DNA from: Hondaea fermentalgiana
Taxonomy: Eukaryota > Sar > Bigyra > Thraustochytrida > Thraustochytriidae
Assembly: GCA_014084085.1 (NCBI GenBank)
Contig: NPFB01000099.1
Location: 133,796-188,954, forward strand
Length of the DNA: 55,159 bases
Direction: 5' to 3'
Position 1 is the first letter of the stretch. Each line of letters opens with the position of its first letter. Under the pieces are notes generated by a model. It had not been told where the DNA came from, searched no databases, and saw only the letters and a program-made list of their open reading frames with translations. Below, piece by piece: positions 47,862-55,159 of the stretch. The position numbers and the translations under genes were made by a program.

Positions 47862-49988
47862 ATGGCGCGCGGCGCGTGGAAGGCCGCGCTGGTGGCCGCC
47901 GCGGCGGTCGCCGTCTCCGTCGCAGCGGCGGAAAACGCAGAAGTGGCGCAGCGCGTGATGGGCGGGCGCGAGGTGACCCCCGGCCAGACGCGGGAGTCAC
48001 GGCGCGCGGCGCGCAGGCGAACAGCGGACAGCAGCGATAGCGAGCAGCTCAACGTGCTCTTCATCGTCGTCGATGATATGCGGGTAGAGTCGAAACTGTA
48101 CGATAGACCTTGGGACCTCATGCCGAACGTGGACGCCTGGGCAAAGAGCAAGGGCGCGCAGCAATTCGACCACGCGTACACGTCAGAGCCCCTGTGCGGG
48201 CCCTCGCGCGCCTCCTTCATGACCAGTCGCACCACCATGTCGCTGGAATTTCACACAAATACCGGCCTCGCGCGCGAGACTGAAGTCCTCTTTGATGATG
48301 CGGACAACCTCCTCATGACAGACTGGTTCAACGATAACGACTTTTCCGTCGCCGGCGTCTCCAAGATTTACCACTACCAGCAAACCAACGAAGACGCCTT
48401 TGCACAGGCCGACGCCAACTACCAGTCCGAGCCCTCTAAGCTTGTTGACGACGCCTGCGATGGCGGTCTACGCTGCGGTGAGTCGAACGACACCGAACTC
48501 GTCGACAAGGTGGCCACCAATTGGGCACTCGATGAGCTGGACACCCTCAAGGATAGCACCGAGCCCTTTTTTATGGCAGTAGGTATGCATCGCCCTCACC
48601 TACCATTTCGTGTCCCGCAGGCCCACATTGACCGCGTCGTCGAACTCACGGGCCTCAAGGCCAGTCAGGCGTCCGAGGTGGATCTGCACCACCCGGGTGC
48701 CCCCGCTAGTTACTACGATATCCCTGGCGACTCCGTCCCGATCGAAGCGTACAGCTACTGCCCCAACCTCGAGGATTACGCGGACTGGGACAGCGACACC
48801 GACATGGTTGACTATGTGAGTCTCGGGTACTATGCAGCCATTTCTTACATTGACGAAGAAGTTGGCAAAATTCTCGCTAAACTCGAGGAGGTTGGTCTCG
48901 CCAACTCGACCATTGTTTCCATCACTGCGGATCATGGCTGGAGCCTTGGCGAGCACGGCGCCTGGTGCAAGCGCAGCGAGTACGAGCTTGTCACGCATGT
49001 TCCTCTCTGGATCCATGACCCGCGCGCAACGGCCACGGACGCTCTCACTTACAACCGGCGCGGATTCATGTCCCTCATTGACCTCTACCCGACCATTGCC
49101 GACCTGGCTGGCATCCCCCTTTCGGTGAGCGAGTACGAAGATTACAGCATTCAAGGCGTCAGTCGCGCCGCCAACTACTTTCGCAGCGAAATCTCTGCGA
49201 CCACCACGGAGGTGCTCCAGCAAGTTGCCTCGGCCGAGGGTCACTCGTTTGGATACCCTGTCGACGCAGCTTTTACTGTGCAGCCGGCCTGCTTTGACTC
49301 GAGTGGCGACACGAGCGTGTGTGACACCGTGCTCGAGTTCGACTATATGGGTCTGAGTGTGCGCACGGAGAACTTTCGCTACACAGAGTGGTGGCCCTGG
49401 GATGATTCGTCGGCATCCATCGACTTTAGCGACGGGCTCCCTGATGGCAAACAGGAGCTCTACGATCACCGGACAGACTCCTTTGAGCTCGTCAATCTCG
49501 CTTCTAATAGCTCCTACAGCGACATTGTTTCCGAGCATGCATTGTACCTCCGTGCCTACTACCTTGACTGCTCTACGCTTTCTGCTGGAACAGATTGCAA
49601 TGCGGAAGCGCACTGCATGACAGTGGATAGCACGTGCTACCTGCGTAGCGACTGCTCGGCTCTAACGGGGCTCGACGACCAGTGCAATGCCACAGGGTAT
49701 TGCCAAGTTTCATCTGGGAGTTGTATCGATACGACGCGTGTGGCTGCGCTCACCACGGCCTCCCCGACAGCGTCGCCGACGCCCAATCCGACGACGCCGA
49801 GTCCCACGGAGGCCCCGGTTACGCCCTCTCCGACAAGAGAGGGTGAGACGCCTGCGCCTACTTCGAGTGATACAAGTGGCGAATCAGTCTCCCCTGGCGA
49901 TAGTGATAGTGCCCCTTCAGCTGGCACGCGCGTCGCCGTGGCCTCAGTGGTCACTGCTTTGACATCAATTCTCGCGCTCTTGCATTAG
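47862..49988 (+). CDS. Secreted, probably GPI-anchored sulfatase (iduronate-2-sulfatase-like)
   Basis: This 708-residue protein begins with a signal peptide (MARGAWKAALVAAAAVAV). The sulfatase core starts at LNVLFIVVDDMR with the metal-binding DD pair. The C-x-P-S-R activation motif is LCGPSRASF, with C112 the residue converted to formylglycine. TADHGWSLGEHGAW is the second metal site, and GMHRPHLPFRVP is typical of the iduronate-2-sulfatase branch. After ~560 come a Cys-rich segment with CNA-x-x-x-C spacing, a Thr/Pro/Ser-rich stalk (SPTxxPTxxP units) and a final hydrophobic segment ending at the stop. That tail is the pattern of a GPI-attachment signal. An extracellular role on sulfated polysaccharide is inferred. 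The ATG at 47862 is the first in frame; upstream begins at GTG. Confidence 0.93.
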   Translation: MARGAWKAALVAAAAVAVSVAAAENAEVAQRVMGGREVTPGQTRESRRAARRRTADSSDSEQLNVLFIVVDDMRVESKLYDRPWDLMPNVDAWAKSKGAQQFDHAYTSEPLCGPSRASFMTSRTTMSLEFHTNTGLARETEVLFDDADNLLMTDWFNDNDFSVAGVSKIYHYQQTNEDAFAQADANYQSEPSKLVDDACDGGLRCGESNDTELVDKVATNWALDELDTLKDSTEPFFMAVGMHRPHLPFRVPQAHIDRVVELTGLKASQASEVDLHHPGAPASYYDIPGDSVPIEAYSYCPNLEDYADWDSDTDMVDYVSLGYYAAISYIDEEVGKILAKLEEVGLANSTIVSITADHGWSLGEHGAWCKRSEYELVTHVPLWIHDPRATATDALTYNRRGFMSLIDLYPTIADLAGIPLSVSEYEDYSIQGVSRAANYFRSEISATTTEVLQQVASAEGHSFGYPVDAAFTVQPACFDSSGDTSVCDTVLEFDYMGLSVRTENFRYTEWWPWDDSSASIDFSDGLPDGKQELYDHRTDSFELVNLASNSSYSDIVSEHALYLRAYYLDCSTLSAGTDCNAEAHCMTVDSTCYLRSDCSALTGLDDQCNATGYCQVSSGSCIDTTRVAALTTASPTASPTPNPTTPSPTEAPVTPSPTREGETPAPTSSDTSGESVSPGDSDSAPSAGTRVAVASVVTALTSILALLH

Positions 49989-50900
49989 GCCTTGCATATT
50001 TTGGAGGATATCACACGCGCGCATGATGCATCGATCTAGCTATTTTATGTAGTACTACTCTGATAGAAAAAGGACCTGAGATGTGACACGTTGAATTTAC
50101 ATAGAAAAAGGGGGGTCAAGGAAGGCAGGCACGCATGAAAAAGTTTTGTCGCCGCTTTTCTGATGGGACGTCCTCGGGCAAGTCAGATGGATTGATTCAA
50201 AGGAAGACGTCGGCGTGACGTGACACACTGGCAAGTAAACAGTCAAATCAGAGCCGTACAACGTTCTTCTCCATCAAAGTGGTTCTTTTTATAATCAAGT
50301 AAGTCTTCGGCAGGCCGTGTCGGCCATCGCCATGTGGGGAGAGAGAAGTCGTGCGTGTCGTCTATTTCCTTGAAGCCACAGATCGGCCGGCGCCTTCACT
50401 TCTCTTTCACGTCTCGCGCCGGTCTCCCCAAACCGGCACCCCATCTCCCTTCGCGTCACGTTGCATCCCCCTCACGTCACATGCCGTGCCGTCAACGTGC
50501 GTGCCGGCATCGGTCCCAGGCGGTCGGACTCCGTCTTCGTTCTCGCACCCCCCCGGGCGCGAGATCACCGGCTCTCCTGTGGGCCCTGAAACGACCGCGG
50601 TTTATGCGTTGCGCAGGTCGCGCTGAGCGGAGGCCTCTCTCTCTCCTCCTCGCCCGCGTCGTCTTCTCTCGAGTCGTGGCTGTTCTGCCTGACGCAGTCG
50701 CGCTTCTGCGAGCGAGAGCCGCGCCCGACGCCAGAGCCGCGCCCGCGCCGCGACGCCCGCTGCCGGCACTGCGCAGCGCCCGGCGACTGCGTCGAGCGAA
50801 CGGCCAGGAGCAGCAACCGGGTTCCTCGCCTCTCTCGCGTGCGGCGGCGGCTTGGCTCGCTCGCATTGGCGATCCGAGTCGTTCCGAGAGTGCCGCGACC
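49989..50900. other. Spacer sulfatase / Qbc-SNARE
   Basis: This 912-bp stretch holds the perfect palindrome GTAGTACTAC (50049-50058), AT-richer DNA with TTTATAAT near 50287, then ~500 bp of pyrimidine- and Arg-codon-rich DNA leading to the SNARE start. That last part is open in the SNARE frame but begins at GTG and is low complexity, so it is treated as leader. Confidence 0.5.
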
Positions 50901-51974
50901 ATGGCGACCTTGCACACCGAGGAGCCGCAGCACGGCGCCGGGCAAGAGACCCACGTGACGAAGGAGGACATCAAGCAGGAGACGCGGCGGCTTGAGCAAG
51001 AGGTCCTGGCGTCCCAGCAAAGGTCGCTGGCTACCCTCGGTGCCGCGGAGACGGTGGCCGCCGACACGCTCGAGCAGCTCGCGCAGCAAAATGAGGTGAT
51101 CGACGGCATCACTGTGAACTTGGACGCGATGGAGAACGATCTCGTGTACGCGGACATGATCTTGAAGAAGATCGCCTCGCCTTTTGCATTCATGAACATG
51201 AAGACGCAGGGCAAGGCCTTTGAAACCAAGTTTGGCAAGACCGCCGACTGGAGCGGCCCGCTTGGCCTGAAGCGGTCCATCTTGCCGGGGTTCAAGAAGT
51301 TCTACTTTGTCATTCTCGAAGGAAGGTTCATGTATTTTAAGGGTTCTGGCGTCAAGCTTTCTGCGGCTTCCTTCGACGCTGCACGCGGGACCATTGCGCT
51401 CAAGTGCGCGCGCATCAAGACCGACAAGGCAAAGCGTGAGATCATCGTCAACTCGGGAAGCTCCAAGTGGCATTTGCAGTGCAGCGACGATTCTGACTTT
51501 TTCGGATGGAGCACCATGTTGCAGCAGTTTGCATCTGGCAAGCGACTCGAGCGCAAGCGCGCCAAGGGTCTTGCGAGCGTAAAGGAAGCAAACGCAACTC
51601 CTGTGGAAGAGAGCGACCCATTGCCATCGTCCGCGACTGCGCCGTCGCCGGCACACGCGCAGTCGCAGTCACTTTTTTCGGCCCAGCAACAACTACAGCA
51701 ACAGCAGCAACAGCTGCTGCAACGACAACAACAACAAGAAGAAGAAGAACAAAAAGCGGCACAGGGGAAGGACGCGAACTCTTTCGAGGACATCATGGAC
51801 AAAAACTTTGATCTCATGATGCAAAAGATGGAGAATCTCGGTGCGATGGCACTCGAACAACAAAACGCCATCAATGTGCAAAATGGCAAACTTGAGCAGG
51901 CCCACGAGGCCGTGCAGGATAGAAACGCGTCGCTCACGACACTCCAGCGCAATCACGAGCGACGACTCAAGTGA
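50901..51974 (+). CDS. SNAP-25-type Qbc-SNARE with a PH domain between the two SNARE motifs
   Basis: This 357-residue protein begins MATLHTEEPQ. Residues ~30-93 are a Qb SNARE motif aligning without gaps to SNAP-25 (TLEQLAQQNEVIDGI against its TLVMLDEQGEQLERI), with zero-layer Gln Q63. Residues ~300-357 are a Qc motif (NLGAMALEQQNAINVQNGK) with zero-layer Gln Q327. Between them, ~117-212 is a PH domain: LGLKRSILPGFKKFYFVIL forms the first strands with a basic cluster, and W203 in DFFGWSTML is the near-invariant PH Trp. A polyQ/acidic linker (~262-290) follows. SNAP-25's palmitoylated Cys cluster is absent; the only two Cys (169, 194) are within the PH domain. It would supply two helices to a membrane-fusion bundle and could be recruited by phosphoinositides. 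Confidence 0.88.
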   Translation: MATLHTEEPQHGAGQETHVTKEDIKQETRRLEQEVLASQQRSLATLGAAETVAADTLEQLAQQNEVIDGITVNLDAMENDLVYADMILKKIASPFAFMNMKTQGKAFETKFGKTADWSGPLGLKRSILPGFKKFYFVILEGRFMYFKGSGVKLSAASFDAARGTIALKCARIKTDKAKREIIVNSGSSKWHLQCSDDSDFFGWSTMLQQFASGKRLERKRAKGLASVKEANATPVEESDPLPSSATAPSPAHAQSQSLFSAQQQLQQQQQQLLQRQQQQEEEEQKAAQGKDANSFEDIMDKNFDLMMQKMENLGAMALEQQNAINVQNGKLEQAHEAVQDRNASLTTLQRNHERRLK

Positions 51975-52090
51975 GATGTGTCATGTTTTGATTTTCTTTT
52001 CCAGACATTTGATGACAGGCGCTTGCTTTTCAAAATATATCAATATACAAAATACCAGGCATACCATGAATGGTATGTACAGATCATCGA

Positions 52091-52096
52091 AATAAA
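52091..52096 (+). terminator. Candidate polyadenylation signal for the SNARE gene
   Basis: AATAAA in AT-richer DNA, about 120 bp past the SNARE stop. Assigned by analogy only. Confidence 0.3.
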
Positions 52097-52210
52097 CCGT
52101 GTGATTCTGATTCTTGCTGATTGTCTTCCCACTCGGTTGTTCATAGGAAGACACGATCAACATGGGCTTGGGCCATCTGTCTTGACGCATGCGTTCAAGT
52201 ATACATGACG

Positions 52211-52242
52211 CAAGCAGCAGCAGCAGAAGCAGCAGCAGCAGT

Positions 52243-52286
<44 letters not shown>

Positions 52287-52298
52287 TAGCAGCAGCAA
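52211..52298. repeat. CAG trinucleotide tract with CAA/TAG interruptions
   Basis: About 29 triplets, mostly CAG, in the spacer between two convergent genes. It contains TAG triplets in the CAG phase, so it is not coding in that frame. Confidence 0.92.
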
Positions 52299-52339
52299 AG
52301 AGAGAAACTATTCTACGATAAGGTAAACAGCGATCCCTG

Positions 52340-54808
52340 TCATCGCGTCGCGGGAGACGATGTCTGATATCCGTCATAATCGTATCGGAAATCGTCCGCA
52401 GGCACACGTGGCGCTGGAGCCGAAGAAGCTTGCAGTGAAGTCCCTTGCGAGGACTCTGAAGCCGACTGCTTGCGCGTAGACCCAAGAAATGAATGCGCCA
52501 AGAGGCCGGCGCCGACGAGAACCGACACGACAAGCGAGATGCGCAAGCTCGAGCGAATTAGACGTTGCCGGCGCTGTTGCGCACGCTTCTCCTCCGAGAC
52601 GGGGCGAGCGAGGTCAGGACGAAGCGCGGCGCTCAGCAGCAGCTCAAAGAGCTTGCCGAGGCGCAGGCGGTTCTTGGGCAGCACCAAGGCCACTGGCTCA
52701 GGGTTGGGTAAACTGTACGATGCGCAAAGCATGGTCGCCTCCTCGATGGCTTGAGAAATGTGAGCCGGGTCCTCGGCAAGCATGTCCTCCTTCGTCATTC
52801 GTGCCTTGGCTTTTGCTGCAGCGGCCACTGCCGCAGCCCCTTTGCCAGAGCCCTGGGTCTCGCCAAGAAGACGCTCCGCCTCGGCAAGATCAACCTTGGT
52901 GGCGAGAAAGACGAGCGGGACAGATTCAGGAATGCGCTTCTGGAGTCCAGCGAGCCAATCCACCGAGGATGGATTGGTACTATCGAACATCATGATTGCC
53001 AGATCGCAGTCCACCATGTCATTCGCCAGCGCCTCCTCGAGGGCGTCATCCTCGGCAGCGACTTCGGTAAGAACAAAGTGGCGCGTTGGTGCCGGCGCGC
53101 CCGAGGCGCCGACAGTAGTCGCTCCTCCCGTGGACGACTTGCTGCGCACGCGACCGACAACATTGCGGCACGATCTCTTTCGACGTGCATCTTCATCGAG
53201 GTTATACTCTGATGAAAAGGTGTACGACGACGGGGTCCTTGCATCTGCCGCAGCGACGCCACCACCGGTGAGCGCGTCGAGAAGGCTCGACTTGCCGACA
53301 CCCTGGGCACCAAAGACAAAAGCGCGCACCGTGTGGCGCTGGAGATCATTGCAGGCATTTTCGACGGCGCGCTTGCGGGTAAGCACAAGCGCGCGCTCTT
53401 TGCCACTGTCAAACCCGAGAAAGTACAAGAAGAGCAGCGTCAGATGCGGCTGAAGCAGAGTGATCATGTGCCACTGTGCACGCCAGCCACTGAGCGAAAT
53501 GTTTCCATTGGCGTCTGTGCGCGTGCCAAAGGGGAAATCGTCGATATAGCTCAATGCAGCTGGCGGTGCGCCTGCAGAGAGCGCCTCGTCAACCGTAAGA
53601 AGTTCGTTGGGATCCTCATCGCCCCCGGTCGTGGTTGCTGCGTCAGAATTATTGGCAGTCGTGCCAGCATGATCTTGCGAGAAAGCAGTCGCAAAACGAG
53701 AGGCGGTCCAGGGTCGCATACCCCCAGGGCAGATGGAAAAGATCTCGTCGAGCTCGGCCGACGAGAGAGCCTGGTCCCTGTCACGGTCGAATTGGTGGAA
53801 AATGTCATCTAAAAAGGCCTGAGCTGCCTTGCTGAGCTCGACGGACTGGTCGCGCACGACACCCGGGAAGGGAGCCACCTTGTGCCGAGTCCGATTGTTG
53901 CGCTCGAGCGACAGGGCCCGGCGCGGCACCATGAGCTGCAAGCGGTCATTGAATCCAAACTGGCGTAGGACGAGCCAAGCGGTCTCTGCGCGGTTGCGCT
54001 CAATAAACTTTTGATGGATTCTGAGAAACCCCTTAAAGGTAATGCCGGCAGCGGCAACGTTGTCGGCACCTTCGGCCTCAAGCATAGTCTTGACGTCCTC
54101 GATATCGGTGGGCTGCAGACGGGCGCCAAAGCAAGTTTCCTGAAAGTCGATGAGCTCCGCGTCAGAGAGCATGTCGTCCTTGTCCTGGTCAAAGATGCGA
54201 AAGACGCGACGCAGGGAGCCGACGAAGCGCGGGGCGAGTTCGCGGGTCTGCGTGTTGAAGAGCGGCGCGATAGGATATACTACGGCCTGCTGCGCGAGCT
54301 GGAAGACGTCGGACACGTTGATGTTGAGCTTGGCGGAACATTCCGTGCAAGCATCGACCTGACGAAAGTCGCCGAGAAGTGGGTTCATCTTGCCGCGCAG
54401 TTCTGCGGCATGTTCCTCGGACTTGGTGACGAGGTCGCTCTTGTTGCCGACGACGATGATGGATCCCTTGAAGACCTTGGTGATCTCGGGGAGCCAGTAG
54501 CTGCGCACGCGGGCAAAGGTGGCCTCTTCGGCGGAGCTGTAGACGACCAGAACCACGTCGGCCTGCGCGACCTGCTTGAGCGTCTGCGCGCGGTCCTCCT
54601 GCGCAGAGCTCGTGTCGGTGATGGACAATGCAATGCCATCCGCGGTCTCCTCGGGCGGGACGCGCACCTGCTGCAGCACGCGGGGCACCGATTCCGGAAA
54701 GATGGCGCTCACGAGCGTGGTGATGAGCGAGGTCTTGCCGCACGAGGCGTCGCCGACCACCACCATGTCCACCGACCGCCGCGCGGCGGCTCCATCCACC
54801 TTGAGCAT
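52340..54808 (-). CDS. MIRO: Miro (mitochondrial Rho) GTPase
   Basis: This 822-residue outer-mitochondrial-membrane GTPase has the full Miro plan. GTPase 1 shows GDASCGKTS (~19-27), DTSS (~65) and NKSD (122-125). EF-hand 1 is DQDKDDMLSDAEL and EF-hand 2 is DRDRDQALSSAEL. GTPase 2 has P-loop GAQGVGKSS (~495-505) and TKVD. A transmembrane helix (ISLVVSVLVGAGLLAHSFLG) lies near 757-776. Miro couples mitochondria to motors and to ER contacts. Two inserts are unusual: an Asn/Thr/Gly-rich loop after EF-hand 2 and Ala-rich repeats in GTPase 2. A ~46-residue tail follows the membrane helix, where most Miro proteins have only a few residues. The ATG at 54808 opens MLKVDGAAARRSVDMVVVGD. Confidence 0.95.
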   Translation of the reverse strand: MLKVDGAAARRSVDMVVVGDASCGKTSLITTLVSAIFPESVPRVLQQVRVPPEETADGIALSITDTSSAQEDRAQTLKQVAQADVVLVVYSSAEEATFARVRSYWLPEITKVFKGSIIVVGNKSDLVTKSEEHAAELRGKMNPLLGDFRQVDACTECSAKLNINVSDVFQLAQQAVVYPIAPLFNTQTRELAPRFVGSLRRVFRIFDQDKDDMLSDAELIDFQETCFGARLQPTDIEDVKTMLEAEGADNVAAAGITFKGFLRIHQKFIERNRAETAWLVLRQFGFNDRLQLMVPRRALSLERNNRTRHKVAPFPGVVRDQSVELSKAAQAFLDDIFHQFDRDRDQALSSAELDEIFSICPGGMRPWTASRFATAFSQDHAGTTANNSDAATTTGGDEDPNELLTVDEALSAGAPPAALSYIDDFPFGTRTDANGNISLSGWRAQWHMITLLQPHLTLLFLYFLGFDSGKERALVLTRKRAVENACNDLQRHTVRAFVFGAQGVGKSSLLDALTGGGVAAADARTPSSYTFSSEYNLDEDARRKRSCRNVVGRVRSKSSTGGATTVGASGAPAPTRHFVLTEVAAEDDALEEALANDMVDCDLAIMMFDSTNPSSVDWLAGLQKRIPESVPLVFLATKVDLAEAERLLGETQGSGKGAAAVAAAAKAKARMTKEDMLAEDPAHISQAIEEATMLCASYSLPNPEPVALVLPKNRLRLGKLFELLLSAALRPDLARPVSEEKRAQQRRQRLIRSSLRISLVVSVLVGAGLLAHSFLGSTRKQSASESSQGTSLQASSAPAPRVPADDFRYDYDGYQTSSPATR

Positions 54809-55159
54809 GCTGCCTCGCTCGCGCCTCCTCCTCGCGCCGCCTTCCTCTCCTCCTCTCCTCGCTCGCCTGGCCGTTGTCGTTTCGGGCTTTGCAAGTCAAG
54901 TCGCCGCTCGCCGTGCCCTCTTCTCGGCCCGCCCCGCGCCTCGCCCAGTCGCCAGCAGCGGCCGGCAAGTGCGCTATGGCGGCCCGCAAATGCGCTATGC
55001 GCGGAAGCCCCACTTGCCGGCGGCGGTTCCGCGGCGCTCCTCCTCCTCCTGCCTAACTACTGCCAGCGAGCGGCAGCCCGGACGCGCTCGAGGCGGCGGC
55101 AAACCCGAGCCGCGCCAGCGAGGCCAGCCCGGCGAGGAGCGCGGCGCGAGCGGGGAGGG
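54809..55159. other. Upstream region of Miro, right edge
   Basis: This 351-bp GC-rich stretch has pyrimidine-rich DNA next to the Miro start and a repeated TGCGCTATG string (54970 and 54989 region). No gene was recognised before the window ends. Confidence 0.45.

Larger units (their letters stand above)
51975..52339. other. Convergent spacer Qbc-SNARE / Miro with CAG tract
   Basis: This 365-bp spacer contains AATAAA at 52091-52096, about 120 bp after the SNARE stop, and an imperfect CAG tract (52211-52298) about 40 bp beyond the Miro stop. The tract would be transcribed as CTG units in a Miro 3' UTR. Confidence 0.55.

Noticed and set aside
50334..50900. 189-codon N-terminal extension of the Qbc-SNARE frame
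   Set aside because: It begins at GTG and is Arg/Pro/Ala low complexity. The ATG at 50901 aligns almost residue for residue with the SNAP-25 N-terminus.
1..55159. CRISPR arrays, operons, bacterial ribosome-binding sites, rRNA or phage modules
   Set aside because: The tandem repeats are simple microsatellites without spacers. Gene content is eukaryotic, and the S74 domain is a lone domain in a host-style gene.

Overview
The window looks like protist nuclear DNA, most likely from a stramenopile and, from gene style, plausibly a thraustochytrid. That placement is inference from style, not a marker-based assignment. What is seen: long uninterrupted genes with eukaryote-only products (cytosolic Hsp70 ending EEVD, kinesin, PARN deadenylase, a mitochondrial ribosomal protein, cytosolic uS5, Miro, a SNAP-25-type SNARE). 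The DNA is GC-rich, CAG/CTG repeats are abundant, and no gene I call needs an intron. Starts were placed at ATG codons, usually with a purine at -3 (for example AAGATGGCG). Longer open frames that begin only at GTG or TTG were trimmed.

I call 21 protein genes. Left to right: unknown C-terminal membrane protein (+); HSP70 (-); mitochondrial uL29m/mL47 (+); a P-loop-less MoxR-like AAA protein with polyQ and HQ repeats (-); insulin-degrading enzyme (+); ABCC transporter (-); kinesin (+); PARN (-); METTL7-like methyltransferase (+); a large prominin-like five-span membrane protein (-); ABC-F ATPase (+); betaine-aldehyde dehydrogenase (+); ribosomal uS5/RPS2 (-); a MetF-like protein (+); a secreted protein with an S74 self-cleaving chaperone domain (-); SLC35B1-like nucleotide-sugar transporter (+); a MAPEG-like four-span protein (-); a hAT-transposase-derived protein (+); a GPI-type sulfatase (+); a Qbc-SNARE with a PH domain between its two SNARE motifs (+); Miro (-).

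Neighbouring genes switch strand at 17 of 20 junctions. Most genes therefore sit in divergent pairs sharing one upstream region and converge tail to tail over 100-600 bp. The HSP70/uL29m divergent region holds four clear heat-shock-element blocks. The BADH upstream region holds two inverted repeats. Short palindromes (GTAGTACTAC, CTACGTAG, CCTAGG) recur in the intergenic DNA. One 100-N assembly gap lies inside a GAAA microsatellite upstream of the ABCC gene.

The genes are mostly housekeeping and do not form an operon-like pathway. The observation I would follow first is the Qb-PH-Qc SNARE. After it come the hAT-derived protein that has lost a catalytic position, the S74 protein with a signal peptide, the MoxR-like protein without a P-loop, and the MetF-like protein in which the catalytic glutamate position is proline.
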